Assembly: GCF_025947145.1 (NCBI RefSeq)
Contig: NZ_CP109999.1
Location: forward strand, 2,666,001 to 2,730,000
From: Flavobacterium sp. N1994
GTDB lineage: Bacteria > Bacteroidota > Bacteroidia > Flavobacteriales > Flavobacteriaceae
Length of the DNA: 64,000 nucleotides
Direction: 5' to 3'
Notes under the pieces: generated by a model
Told to the model about the DNA's origin: nothing
What the model saw: the letters and a program-made list of their open reading frames with translations, nothing else
The model's database searches: none
Made by a program: the position numbers and the translations under genes
Shown here: one piece after another, positions 8,592 through 16,744 of the stretch
How positions within the stretch are numbered: position 1 is the stretch's first letter
How the letters are laid out: the number at the start of each line of letters is the position of its first letter

Positions 8592-9323
8592 TCATTTTTT
8601 GGTTGCGGTGTAAATAGTGGCAACACCAAATGTTTGCGGCATAGCTTTACAGTCTATAAACGAATTTTTTCTCAAAATATTGTTTAAGGCTTCGCCAAAA
8701 GGAAAATTTGCTGCCGATTCTGATAAATAACCGTAGGCTTTATTGTCTTTAGAGAAGATTTTTCCAATGATTGGCAAAATGAATTTAGTATAAAAAGCAT
8801 GTCCTTGTTTGAATGGGAATTTAGTTGGAAGCGAGGTTTCTAATATCACAAATAGACCATTAGGTTTTAAAACTCTATAAATCTCTGCCAATCCTTTGTC
8901 TAAAGTTTCAAAATTTCGGATGCCAAAAGAAACCGTAATAGCATCAAAATGATTGTCAGGAAAGGGAATATTTTCACTATCACCAACTACCATTTCAATT
9001 GTTTCATCCAATTTTTTGTCAAGAATTTTTTGTTTCCCAACATCTAACATACCTACTGAAAGATCAAGCCCAACAATTTTTTTTGCCGAAGTAGTAGTCA
9101 TTAAAATGGCTAAATCTCCAGTTCCAGTAGCAATGTCAAGAATGTTTTCAGGATTTTTTGCAGCAACAAGAGCTACCACTTTTTTCCTCCACTTTACATC
9201 AATACCAAGCGATATGACCCTGTTCAATCCGTCATAACTCCCCGAAATGTTATCAAACATTTGAGTGATTTGCTCTTTTTTACCTAATGATGAATCTTTA
9301 TAAGGAGTGATACTCTTTGACAT
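8592..9323 (-). CDS. ubiE: Demethylmenaquinone methyltransferase
   Basis: Class I SAM methyltransferase that makes menaquinone from demethylmenaquinone for respiration. The 243-residue protein shows FDNISGSYDGLNRVISLG..WR near the N-terminus, SAM-binding DIATGTGDLAI, GLDLSVGML and DAITVSFGIRNF, then LAEIYRVLKPNGLFVILE, all matching UbiE/MenG. Because Bacteroidota use menaquinone, the MenG role is the likely one. A TATATTTG element lies 15-22 bases upstream of the ATG. It probably forms a unit with porT downstream. Confidence 0.95.
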   Translation of the reverse strand: MSKSITPYKDSSLGKKEQITQMFDNISGSYDGLNRVISLGIDVKWRKKVVALVAAKNPENILDIATGTGDLAILMTTTSAKKIVGLDLSVGMLDVGKQKILDKKLDETIEMVVGDSENIPFPDNHFDAITVSFGIRNFETLDKGLAEIYRVLKPNGLFVILETSLPTKFPFKQGHAFYTKFILPIIGKIFSKDNKAYGYLSESAANFPFGEALNNILRKNSFIDCKAMPQTFGVATIYTATKK

Positions 9324-9337
9324 GCTAGAATTTTTGA

Positions 9338-9345
9338 CAAATATA
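9338..9345 (-). promoter_or_regulatory. TAnnTTTG promoter -7 element for ubiE-porT
   Basis: The minus strand reads TATATTTG, 15 bases before the ubiE ATG, which would leave a very short leader. Confidence 0.55.
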
Positions 9346-9378
9346 AACCAATATTTTAATTAGAAGGACTCTCTAAAT

Positions 9379-9861
9379 TTAGTTTCTAATATAGGTCATA
9401 AAGCTAAAATCAAAAGCATGTTTTTCGTCTTTTGGATGAAATTCTGAAGCAACTAACTTCCATTTAGTATTGTCAATTTCTGGAAAAAAAGTATCGGCTT
9501 CAAAAGTGTGATGGACTTTAGTAATATCAAGTTTGTCAGCTATTTCAATAGACTGGTTATAAATTTCTCCTCCGCCAATAATGAATATATCTTCCCCAAT
9601 AGGACAAGTCGCAATGGCTTTTTGTATAGAATCTACCATAATACAACCTTCAGGATGATAGTCTTTTTGTCTTGTAATAATTACGTGGGTTCTATTAGGT
9701 AAAGGTTTTGGGAAACTTTCAAAAGTTTTTCTTCCCATAATAATGTAATGCTGAGTGGTTACATTTTTAAACCTTTTAAAGTCATCGGGCAAATGCCAAA
9801 GTAATTGATTGTCTTTACCCAGTTCATTGTTCTCGCCTACAGCTGCAATAAGTGTAATCAT
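9379..9861 (-). CDS. dfrA: Dihydrofolate reductase
   Basis: NADPH-dependent reduction of dihydrofolate to tetrahydrofolate, refilling the folate used by ThyA. The 160-residue length is typical. Motifs are ITLIAAVGENNELGKDNQLLW, HLPDDFKRFK (the acidic substrate-binding residue), IIMGRKTFESFPKPLPNR, IITRQ and FIIGGGEIYNQ. The start overlaps the stop of the upstream 2TM gene by 4 bases (ATGA), indicating translational coupling. thyA lies about 1.9 kb further right on the same strand. Confidence 0.95.
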   Translation of the reverse strand: MITLIAAVGENNELGKDNQLLWHLPDDFKRFKNVTTQHYIIMGRKTFESFPKPLPNRTHVIITRQKDYHPEGCIMVDSIQKAIATCPIGEDIFIIGGGEIYNQSIEIADKLDITKVHHTFEADTFFPEIDNTKWKLVASEFHPKDEKHAFDFSFMTYIRN

Positions 9862-10196
9862 TCGGCTGATGGTTTTGAATTTTCTAAGTCGTTTTTTAGT
9901 TTTTCTATTTTGCTGGCTTGTCTTAACATCAGTTTGTCAATTTGTTCTCTTTCCCAATGCTTATTCATAAAATTATTGATCACAAAAACCTTGATAACAT
10001 GAAGAATAAAAAAGAAAATCCAAAGGGTAACTGCCCATGTCCACCAAGTTGTCTCAGGATAAAAGCCTAACCAATTATTGGCTATAATTAAAAAGACACC
10101 ACCAAGAAAAAGCAGAATAAAATGATAAAACAAGCCTTTTTTTTGCTTGATTCTATCACGAGCATATTCATATAATTCATGTTGTTGGGCTTCCAT
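9858..10196 (-). CDS. 2TM domain-containing membrane protein
   Basis: A 112-residue inner-membrane protein with two hydrophobic helices (HFILLFLGGVFLIIANNWLG and WAVTLWIFFFILHVIKVFV) in the arrangement of the 2TM family, which often occurs fused to or near histidine kinases. The N-terminus (YEYARDRIKQKKGLFYHF) and the charged C-terminal helix (KHWEREQIDKLMLRQASKIEK) face the cytoplasm by the positive-inside rule. Its function is unknown. It overlaps dfrA by 4 bases and so heads that small operon. Confidence 0.75.
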   Translation of the reverse strand: MEAQQHELYEYARDRIKQKKGLFYHFILLFLGGVFLIIANNWLGFYPETTWWTWAVTLWIFFFILHVIKVFVINNFMNKHWEREQIDKLMLRQASKIEKLKNDLENSKPSAE

Positions 10197-10267
10197 AAGA
10201 CGAAAATTGTGCCTTAAAGGTAAAATTTATTTTTAAAATGGAGAAATCTCATTTTAAGATATTGTAC

Positions 10268-10285
10268 TAAGAAAACGTTTTCTTA
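10268..10285. promoter_or_regulatory. 18-bp perfect palindrome, LacI-operator-like
   Basis: TAAGAAAACGTTTTCTTA is a perfect palindrome with a central CG, the form typical of LacI/PurR-family operators. It sits 72 bases upstream of the 2TM gene start and 150 bases upstream of the CBM48 gene, in the gap between the two divergent genes. Function is inferred from form only. Confidence 0.4.
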
Positions 10286-10434
10286 ATTCTAGATGCAAAA
10301 TTAATAGTACTTATAATTATGCATCTTCTTTAAAATTGGCTTAGTTTTTAGCAATTTCCTAAAAATGATTATTGGTGTAAAACCTAATAAACTATTTCTT
10401 TACTTTGTCTCAGTAATCTATAAATGAATTAGTT

Positions 10435-10731
10435 ATGGCTATCAAGAAACAAGTTATAAAAACAAAACCAGTTGTTAAAGTTACCTTTTCAATTGAGGCA
10501 AAAGAAGCAAATAAAGCTTCAGTAGTTGGCGATTTCAATAATTGGAATCCAGCTGAAGGGGAATTATCTAAATTAAAAACAGGAACTTTCAAAGCTACTT
10601 TTGATTTACCAAAAGACAATTCTTTTGAGTTCAAATATTTAGTTGATGGTACTTATGTTAATGATCCAGAAGCAGATAGTTATGCTTATAACGAATTTGC
10701 TGGTGAAGAAAATAGTGTGTTAGCACTATAG
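10435..10731 (+). CDS. Small CBM48 / AMPK-glycogen-binding-like protein
   Basis: A 98-residue protein made almost entirely of one E-set/CBM48 domain: KVTFSIEAKEANKASVVGDFNNWNP, then GTFKATFDLPKDNSFEFKYLVDG and VNDPEADSYAYNEFAGEENSVL. This is the isoamylase N-terminal / AMPK beta fold that binds alpha-glucans. No signal peptide and no enzyme domain are present, so it is probably a cytosolic carbohydrate-binding or regulatory module. The ATG is preceded by a TTACTTTG string resembling the -7 element, and a bidirectional terminator follows. Glycan binding is a family inference. Confidence 0.75.
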   Translation: MAIKKQVIKTKPVVKVTFSIEAKEANKASVVGDFNNWNPAEGELSKLKTGTFKATFDLPKDNSFEFKYLVDGTYVNDPEADSYAYNEFAGEENSVLAL

Positions 10732-10754
10732 TTTTAGTTTTGGTTAGGAACTAA

Positions 10755-10789
10755 AAATCCGTTTCGATTTATCGAAACGGATTTTTTTT
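10755..10789. terminator. Bidirectional terminator between CBM48 and TonB genes
   Basis: AAATCCGTTTCGAT and ATCGAAACGGATTT pair around a short loop with a T-run on the plus strand and an A-run before the stem. It serves both convergent genes. Confidence 0.9.
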
Positions 10790-11729
10790 ATTCAGCTGCA
10801 ACAACTTTTATAGGTATTGAATAAAGCACTTTAACTTTTATTCCTCTTAATTCTCCCGAACTCCAATCGGGATAATTTTCAATCAATTTAATTGCTTGAT
10901 TATCTAAGTCTTCCTCTAAACTTTTAACCACAGTTACGTCAGTGGCATTTCCTTCTTTGTCAATAACAAATGTCAATACTATTTTACCGCTTAAATTTTC
11001 AAGATTTCTAGGAATTTTAAATTTTTTGCCTATGTATTTATAAAAATGCTCCAGTCCTTTTTTTGGTCTTGGCTGCAACATAACAGTAGTATATGTGTGC
11101 TCAACATTTTGTGAATCAATACTTTTCCCATTAATTAATTTTCCGTTCTCATAATTTTCGGTATATGAAAATTTATTAGTTTTATCTTCTCCTTCCCAAA
11201 TACCGTTTTTCCATCCGTTAATCAAATTGCCTTTCGATGAACCATTTTCATAAATATCATTCATATATCCATTACCATCGATAACTTCCTGTTTGTTTTC
11301 TTTACTCCAAAATTGATTGATTTTAAGTTCAGGAATTAGTTCGCCTTCTTTAAGTACAAATTCGCTTTCCATTTTTTTTACGCCATTATCGTACCATAGT
11401 GTTTGCTTTCCTTTTTGCCTTCCTTTTTCGTAATTTGATTCAGATTTTAAACTACCGTTTTCATAGTACTCTTTAATCAATCCTATTCTCAAGAAATAAT
11501 CTTTAATTTCTGAATTCCCTTCGATTTCAATCTTGCCAGACTTATAGTAGGTTTCAAATCTATATTCAGTTTTTTCGGAGTAGTAATCTTTTATGATTCT
11601 ATAATAAACTTGTTTTTCTTTTGTGGTTTCCTTCCATAAAGAATCTAAATAAACTATTTTGTCATTTTCGCTTTGCGCCAATAACAACTTGGAAAATAAT
11701 AAAAAGAATACAATGAATTTTGTTTTCAT
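10788..11729 (-). CDS. Secreted MORN-variant / TonB C-terminal domain protein
   Basis: A 313-residue protein starting with a signal peptide (MKTKFIVFFLLFSKLLLAQ). Residues about 45-200 contain short repeats of the YwqK/MORN-variant kind (YYKSGKIEIEGN, YYENGSLKSESNYEKG, LWYDNGVKKMESEF). The last 75 residues are a TonB C-terminal fold (LSGKIVLTFVIDKEGNATDV, SLEEDLDNQAIKLIENYPDW). Classical TonB has an uncleaved membrane anchor and a Pro-rich spacer, neither of which is visible, so energy transduction is doubtful. A periplasmic adaptor role is equally possible. It follows thyA by 9 bases. Confidence 0.75.
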   Translation of the reverse strand: MKTKFIVFFLLFSKLLLAQSENDKIVYLDSLWKETTKEKQVYYRIIKDYYSEKTEYRFETYYKSGKIEIEGNSEIKDYFLRIGLIKEYYENGSLKSESNYEKGRQKGKQTLWYDNGVKKMESEFVLKEGELIPELKINQFWSKENKQEVIDGNGYMNDIYENGSSKGNLINGWKNGIWEGEDKTNKFSYTENYENGKLINGKSIDSQNVEHTYTTVMLQPRPKKGLEHFYKYIGKKFKIPRNLENLSGKIVLTFVIDKEGNATDVTVVKSLEEDLDNQAIKLIENYPDWSSGELRGIKVKVLYSIPIKVVAAE

Positions 11730-11738
11730 AGTTGAGTT

Positions 11739-12563
11739 TTAAACCGCAACTGCTCCTTTAATATGTGGATGCGGATCGTAATCTGTCAAAGTGAAGTCTT
11801 CAAATTTGAAATCGAAAATGTTTTTAATTTCTGGATTTAATATCATTTTTGGCAAAGGTCTTGGCTCGCGGGATAACTGCAATTCCAATTGTTCAAAATG
11901 ATTGTTATAAATATGAGCGTCACCAAAAGTATGAATGAACTCTCCAACTTGCAAATTGCAAACTTGAGCAATCATCATCGTGAATAAGGCATAGGAAGCT
12001 ATATTGAACGGAACCCCTAGAAAGATGTCCGCACTTCTTTGATACAATTGACATGATAATTTTCCATCGGCAACATAAAACTGAAAGAAAGCGTGACACG
12101 GTGGCAAAGCAGCCTTTCCATTCGCTACATTCTCAGCAAATGATTTTGAAGTATCCGGAAGTACAGATGGATTCCAAGCAGAGACTAACATTCTTCTACT
12201 GTTTGGATTGGCCTTCAAGGTTTCAATTAATTCTGTGATTTGATCAATTTCTTCGCTGTTCCAATTGCGCCATTGATGACCATATACCGGACCTAAATCT
12301 CCATTTTCATCAGCCCATTCGTCCCAAATTTTCACCCCGTTTTCTTGAAGATAACTAATGTTTGTATCGCCTTTTAAGAACCAAAGTAATTCATAAATAA
12401 TCGATTTCAAATGCAGTTTTTTGGTAGTCACCATTGGAAACCCTTCATTTAAATCAAAACGCATTTGGTAGCCAAAAACACTTTTGGTTCCGGTTCCTGT
12501 TCGGTCTCCTTTTTGGCAACCGTTTTCCAAAACGTGTCGCACTAAATCATGATACTGCTTCAT
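11739..12563 (-). CDS. thyA: Thymidylate synthase
   Basis: Methylates dUMP to dTMP using methylene-tetrahydrofolate, yielding dihydrofolate for the DHFR encoded nearby. The 274-residue length matches the short ThyA form. Motifs: [39 protein letters not shown], catalytic [31 protein letters not shown] and [12 protein letters not shown]. It starts 1 base after the bifunctional-nuclease stop and precedes the TonB gene, so the three are probably co-transcribed. Confidence 0.97.
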   Translation of the reverse strand: MKQYHDLVRHVLENGCQKGDRTGTGTKSVFGYQMRFDLNEGFPMVTTKKLHLKSIIYELLWFLKGDTNISYLQENGVKIWDEWADENGDLGPVYGHQWRNWNSEEIDQITELIETLKANPNSRRMLVSAWNPSVLPDTSKSFAENVANGKAALPPCHAFFQFYVADGKLSCQLYQRSADIFLGVPFNIASYALFTMMIAQVCNLQVGEFIHTFGDAHIYNNHFEQLELQLSREPRPLPKMILNPEIKNIFDFKFEDFTLTDYDPHPHIKGAVAV

Positions 12564-12564
12564 T

Positions 12565-13188
12565 TTATGATTCTCTTTTCGAAATTTCGTCTCTTATCTT
12601 GGCCGCTTTTTCATAGTCCTCATCTTGTACTGCTTTTTCTAAGGATTCATGCAACTCGGATAAACTCATGCTGACATAAGTGTCTGTTGCTTTTCCCTCA
12701 TTATCTAATCCAAAAGTTTCTGGAGTGGATAGTATTCCTTCATCATCAGGATTTTGATTTTCCAATTCTGTTGGATTATTAAGATAAATTCCAGCTTTGT
12801 CTAAAATGTTTTTATAAGTAAAAATGGGAGCATTAAAGCGAAGTGCCAGCGCAATAGCATCCGAAGTTCGAGCGTCAATAATTTCTTCAATTTTATCTCT
12901 TTCACAAATGATACTCGAGTAAAAAACACCATCAACTAGCTTGTGGATAATCACTTGTTTTACAACAATATCAAATCGATCGGCAAAACTTTTGAATAAA
13001 TCGTGGGTTAAAGGACGTGGTGGTTTGATTTCTTTTTCTAAAGCAATAGCTATAGATTGTGCCTCAAAAGCGCCAATAACAATAGGTAATTTTCGTTCTC
13101 CGTCTACTTCATTCAGGATTAAAGCATACGCTCCGTTTTGCGTTTGACTATAAGAAATCCCTTTTATAGTTAGTTTTACTAAACTCAT
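12565..13188 (-). CDS. Bifunctional nuclease (BFN, DUF151) with C-terminal UVR motif
   Basis: A 207-residue protein. Residues 1-140 form the BFN/DUF151 domain ([56 protein letters not shown]), named for plant and bacterial proteins with RNase and DNase activity. The last 25 residues hold a UvrB/UvrC-like motif ([13 protein letters not shown]). This combination is common in Bacteroidota; the cellular role is not established. It heads the group with thyA and the TonB gene. A GTTACTTTGCAG string upstream resembles the -7 element but is one base short. Confidence 0.8.
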   Translation of the reverse strand: MSLVKLTIKGISYSQTQNGAYALILNEVDGERKLPIVIGAFEAQSIAIALEKEIKPPRPLTHDLFKSFADRFDIVVKQVIIHKLVDGVFYSSIICERDKIEEIIDARTSDAIALALRFNAPIFTYKNILDKAGIYLNNPTELENQNPDDEGILSTPETFGLDNEGKATDTYVSMSLSELHESLEKAVQDEDYEKAAKIRDEISKRES

Positions 13189-13300
13189 GTTTTATAAGTA
13201 TCAAGACTTGAGTATGAGCTGTCAAAGTCTTTTGTGTTTATGGTCATTTTAATGGACTGCAAAGTAACAAAAACTTTTCGCTTCTAAAAATTCAAGCCTT

Positions 13301-13344
13301 AAAAAAAGAGCTATCAAAAAAATAAAATTTCTGATAGCTCTTTT
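13301..13344 (-). terminator. Intrinsic terminator of etfBA
   Basis: On the minus strand AAAAGAGCTATCA pairs with TGATAGCTCTTTT, followed by a T-run. It lies about 80 bases after the etfA stop. Confidence 0.8.
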
Positions 13345-13381
13345 AATGAATTAATAAGTTGGTTTATCTTTTTTGTAGAAT

Positions 13382-13428
13382 TATTTGATACCTGACTGCC
13401 ACTGGCAGTCCTCCTCTTAATATCAAAT
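13382..13428. repeat. Nested hairpins at the etfA 3' end
   Basis: GACTGCC (13394-13400) and GGCAGTC (13404-13410) form a tight GC-rich hairpin. Outside it ATTTGATA (13382-13389) pairs with TATCAAAT (13421-13428), and the outer arm contains the etfA stop codon. It resembles a small palindromic intergenic element. Confidence 0.5.
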
Positions 13429-14391
13429 GTTTTGAGCTTTATACTCTTTTAATTTTTGAGTTAATCTAGGAACAATATCAAAAGCATCACCAACAACACC
13501 ATAATCAGCCACTTTGAAGAAAGGAGCTTCGGGATCTGTATTGATAACTAATTTTACTTTTGAGGAGTTAATTCCCGCTATATGCTGAATGGCTCCTGAG
13601 ATTCCGATGGCAATATACAAATTAGTAGCAACAGGTTTACCGGTTTGTCCTACGTGCTCACTATGAGGTCTCCAGCCTAAATCAGAAACAGGTTTAGAAC
13701 AGGCAGTTGCAGCTCCTAGTACAGTAGCTAATTCTTCTAGGATACCCCAATGTTCAGGACCTTTTAAACCACGACCACCAGAAACTACGATATCAGCATC
13801 AGCAATAGTTACTTTTCCAGTTGTTTTTTCTACTGATTCAACTTTTACATTGAAATCAGCTTCGTTTAAACTTGGTGTAAAATCTTCTTCTGAAGCAGAG
13901 GAAGCGCTTTCGAATACTCCGTAAGAGTTTTTAGCTAAGCTTAATACTTTTACATCAGTTGAGATTTCAGTGATATTGAACGCTTTGTTAGAGAAAGCAT
14001 TTCTTTTTACTTGAAAAGGCGAAGTGCTCAAAGGCAATCCAACCACGTTTGAAGCAAATCCTGCTTCAAGTCCAACAGCTACTATTGGTGCCAAGTAAAG
14101 ACTATCAGTAGTTGAAGAAAGTAAAATTACTTTAGCTCCTTCTTTTTGTGCGGCTTGTTTAATAACATCGGCGTATGCTTTAGCATTAAAGGTGGCTAAC
14201 TTGTCGTTAGTTACTTTTACTACTTTGTCTACTCCGTATTTTGATAATTCAGAAACATTTCCTGCATTAACAGTAACTGCAGTAACTGTTGTTCCTAATG
14301 ATTCGGCTACTTTTTTGGCATAAGAGGCTAATTCAAAAGCTACTTTTTTAAATTTTCCGTCTGCCGATTCTGCGTATATTAATAATGACAT
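13423..14391 (-). CDS. etfA: Electron transfer flavoprotein subunit alpha
   Basis: With EtfB carries electrons from acyl-CoA dehydrogenases toward the quinone pool. The 322-residue protein has an N-terminal nucleotide-binding-like domain and the C-terminal FAD-binding domain: SGGRGLKGPEHWGILEELA, GAATACSKPVSDLGWRPHSE, VGQTGKPV, YIAIGISGAIQHIAGI, INTDPEAPFFKVADYGVVGD. It lies 16 bases downstream of etfB. The next terminator closes the two-gene operon. Confidence 0.95.
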   Translation of the reverse strand: MSLLIYAESADGKFKKVAFELASYAKKVAESLGTTVTAVTVNAGNVSELSKYGVDKVVKVTNDKLATFNAKAYADVIKQAAQKEGAKVILLSSTTDSLYLAPIVAVGLEAGFASNVVGLPLSTSPFQVKRNAFSNKAFNITEISTDVKVLSLAKNSYGVFESASSASEEDFTPSLNEADFNVKVESVEKTTGKVTIADADIVVSGGRGLKGPEHWGILEELATVLGAATACSKPVSDLGWRPHSEHVGQTGKPVATNLYIAIGISGAIQHIAGINSSKVKLVINTDPEAPFFKVADYGVVGDAFDIVPRLTQKLKEYKAQNI

Positions 14392-14407
14392 GTTGTGTGT
14401 TTTTAAA

Positions 14408-15154
14408 TTAGATAACTTTAGCTTCGTTGTGTAAGGCGTTTATTAGTCCGTCCAAATCATCAGCGGCAAATAATTTCACAGCTGATTTAGGAGCTGGTTT
14501 TTCAAATTTTACCGCTTTCGTATTGATGTTGGCTGCAACAGGTTCTAGTACTGTTAAGACTTTAGTTCTAGCCGTCATAATACCACGCATATTTGGAATA
14601 CGTAAGTCTTTTTCTTCTACCAATCCTTTTTGTCCGCCAATTACTAATGGTAAAGACACCGCTATGATTTCTTTTCCTCCGTCAATTTCTCTAGCTGCTT
14701 TTGCTGATGTACCCTCTACTGTCAATTCAGTACAAGAATTTACAAAGTTATAATCTAATAAGGAGGCTAACATTCCGGGAACCATTCCTCCGTTATAATC
14801 TAAAGATTCTTTTCCACAGATTACTAAATCATAACCACCCGTTTTAACCACTTCGGCTAATTGTTTAGCTACAAAAAATCCATCAGTTGGATTAGCGTTT
14901 ACACGTATAGCTTCGTTAGCACCAATGGCTAATGCTTTTCTCAAAGTGGCTTCAGCATCAGCTCCACCAACATTGACAACGGTTACATTGGCACCTTGTT
15001 GTTCTTGAAACCAAATGGCTCTTGTTAATCCGAATTCGTCGTTTGGATTGATCACATATTGAACACCATTCGTGTCAAACTCTGTATCACCATTGACAAA
15101 ATTAATTTTTGAAGTAGTATCAGGCACGTGACTGATGCAAACTAATATTTTCAT
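14408..15154 (-). CDS. etfB: Electron transfer flavoprotein subunit beta
   Basis: Partner of EtfA. The start is taken at 15154 (MKILVCISHVPDTTSKI), not at the longer in-frame reading from 15199, because the longer reading begins ahead of the TAATTTTG promoter element. Motifs are INPNDEFGLTRAIW, NVGGADAEATLRKALAIGANEAIRV, DLVICGKESLDYNGGMVPGM and RIPNMRGIMTART (the ETF-beta signature). The protein is 248 residues. It is the first gene of the etfBA pair, divergent from the universal stress protein gene. Confidence 0.95.
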   Translation of the reverse strand: MKILVCISHVPDTTSKINFVNGDTEFDTNGVQYVINPNDEFGLTRAIWFQEQQGANVTVVNVGGADAEATLRKALAIGANEAIRVNANPTDGFFVAKQLAEVVKTGGYDLVICGKESLDYNGGMVPGMLASLLDYNFVNSCTELTVEGTSAKAAREIDGGKEIIAVSLPLVIGGQKGLVEEKDLRIPNMRGIMTARTKVLTVLEPVAANINTKAVKFEKPAPKSAVKLFAADDLDGLINALHNEAKVI

Positions 15155-15187
15155 ATGTATTTGGTATTTGTTGAAAAATTTGAAGCA

Positions 15188-15195
15188 CAAAATTA
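15188..15195 (-). promoter_or_regulatory. TAnnTTTG promoter -7 element for etfBA
   Basis: The minus strand reads TAATTTTG, 34 bases upstream of the etfB ATG. Confidence 0.55.
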
Positions 15196-15357
15196 GCATA
15201 ATATTTCGAATAATGTACTATGCACGCATAATATTTTTCAGTATTATATCGATTTCGTAAAGTGACAATTGTACAACATAATAAAATAGTTATGTAAGGG
15301 TTCGAAATCTACCCTAAAGTACCTTTATAAAAGAATAATTAGTTAAACATATATAAA

Positions 15358-15819
15358 ATGACAAAGGTTTTAATTGCCCTAGATTATGGGTTGTCAGCTC
15401 GAATGATTGCTGAAAAAGGATTTGAATTAGCCAAAAGTATGAATGCCAAAGTGACCTTACTTCATGTAGTTGCCGATGATTCTTATTACAACAGTATAGA
15501 TTCTGAACCTTTTATGGGATTTTATGGATATGATTTTTTCAATATTGATAACAATCTAAGTTTGATTGAATCTTCTATTAATTTTTTAGGAAATATAAAA
15601 AGTCATCTAAAAGCATCAGATATTGAAATTATTGCGGAACAAGGGGATTTTCCAACCGTTATTTTAGATACTGCAAAAAGACTTCATGTTACTATTATTG
15701 TTATTGGTTCGCATAGTCATAATTGGCTCGAAAAAGCAGTAATGGGTAGTGTAACAGAAAGCGTTTTAAAAGAAACCAAAATACCTTTGTTTATTATTCC
15801 AATTAAAGAACATAAATAA
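15358..15819 (+). CDS. Universal stress protein, UspA family
   Basis: A 153-residue single-domain Usp. It opens MTKVLIALDYGLSARMIAEKG, has KVTLLHVVADDS and IIAEQGDFPTVILDTAK, and ends with IVIGSHSHNWLEKAVMGSVTES, whose GSxx...GSvTES pattern matches the nucleotide-binding loop of the ATP-binding Usp class. It is first of four closely spaced genes (15358-16599) encoding small charged proteins. A general stress role is inferred from the family. Confidence 0.85.
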   Translation: MTKVLIALDYGLSARMIAEKGFELAKSMNAKVTLLHVVADDSYYNSIDSEPFMGFYGYDFFNIDNNLSLIESSINFLGNIKSHLKASDIEIIAEQGDFPTVILDTAKRLHVTIIVIGSHSHNWLEKAVMGSVTESVLKETKIPLFIIPIKEHK

Positions 15820-15835
15820 CTTAAAAATTGAAATT

Positions 15836-16000
15836 ATGGAAACTAAAAAACAGAAAGATAAAGTAGAAAAAGTGATGCACGAATTTAAAGAAGGCACTTT
15901 AAAATCAGGAAAAGATGGAATTGGCGGAAAAGTGACAAAAAGAGACCAAGCAGTTGCCATTGCTTTAAGTGAAGCAGGATTAAGTAAAAAAAGAAAATAA
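15836..16000 (+). CDS. Small basic protein, DUF6496-like
   Basis: A 54-residue ORF, 16 bases after the universal stress gene and 10 bases before the next gene. It is Lys-rich (METKKQKDKVEKVMHEFKEG) and contains GIGGKVTKRDQAVAIALSEAG, a conserved pattern of a small protein family found in many bacteria near stress genes, which I recognise as DUF6496. Function unknown. Its size, codon use and tight spacing support a real gene. Confidence 0.75.
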   Translation: METKKQKDKVEKVMHEFKEGTLKSGKDGIGGKVTKRDQAVAIALSEAGLSKKRK

Positions 16001-16010
16001 AACTAAAGAC

Positions 16011-16361
16011 ATGAGTAAAAATAGCACCAACATAGCAAAGAAACAAACCATAGAGGATTCAAATAAGACTTTCCCAGATTATCAAATCTATCCCTCAAGC
16101 GAAGATATTTATAATACTGATAAGGAAGAAACTGAAATAGATCCCGAAGAGGTTTCCAAAACTAAAACATCCAATGCCAAGGATGGAAAGTACAATGAGA
16201 AAAACTTCAATCAAGATAAATCTGGAGCGGATTTAGATATTCCAGGTTCTGAATTAGATGATGAACAGGAAAATATTGGCAGTGAAGACGAAGAAAATAA
16301 TGGGTACAGCATTGGCGGAGACAATCACGATAATTTAGAAGAAGATAATGATCAAAATTAA
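16011..16361 (+). CDS. Acidic, probably disordered small protein
   Basis: A 116-residue, strongly acidic, low-complexity protein. Recognisable pieces are PSSEDIYNTDKEETEIDPEE, GADLDIPGSELDDEQENIG and SEDEENNGYSIGGDNHDNLEE. No signal peptide or membrane segment. Its end overlaps the leader of the following gene. Similar acidic proteins accompany stress genes in Bacteroidota, so a stress role is plausible but not shown. Confidence 0.65.
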   Translation: MSKNSTNIAKKQTIEDSNKTFPDYQIYPSSEDIYNTDKEETEIDPEEVSKTKTSNAKDGKYNEKNFNQDKSGADLDIPGSELDDEQENIGSEDEENNGYSIGGDNHDNLEEDNDQN

Positions 16362-16383
16362 TAATCACATACAAAATATAATT

Positions 16384-16599
16384 ATGGAAACGCAGAAAGA
16401 ATCAACATTAGCCATTATAGAAAGCCATAAAAATGCGGCGTTAGAACATCAAGAAGCGGCTAAAGCCCATTTGGAAGCTATGAAATATCATGCTGGAGGT
16501 CAAGAACTAGAAGCTAATGAAAGCGCTAAAACGGCATACGAGCACAGCCAAAAGGCAGCGGTTTATGATAAAGAAGTAGCCAAACATCACAAATTGTAA
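16384..16599 (+). CDS. Small Ala/Glu/His-rich helical protein
   Basis: A 71-residue protein starting METQKESTLAIIESHKNAAL. An in-frame extension to 16348 exists but overlaps the previous gene, so the ATG at 16384 is preferred. The sequence is almost wholly helical with a heptad-like spacing of Ala and His (HQEAAKAHLEAMKYHAGG, AYEHSQKAAVYDKEVAKHHK). No known domain recognised. Last gene of the 15358-16599 cluster. Confidence 0.65.
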   Translation: METQKESTLAIIESHKNAALEHQEAAKAHLEAMKYHAGGQELEANESAKTAYEHSQKAAVYDKEVAKHHKL

Positions 16600-16706
16600 A
16601 AATGAGCTAAGGTTTGTTATATCGTTTTCGTTAAAATAAATTCTTTTTTTTCGATGAAACGAACCACAAAAAACCTTAAAAAAAATCGTTTCTCATTTTA
16701 AATTTT

Positions 16707-16714
16707 TACTTTTG
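16707..16714 (+). promoter_or_regulatory. TAnnTTTG promoter -7 element for pdhB
   Basis: TACTTTTG, 30 bases upstream of the pdhB ATG. Confidence 0.6.
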
Positions 16715-16744
16715 CTATCCAAAATTGATACAAAGTAAATTTAT

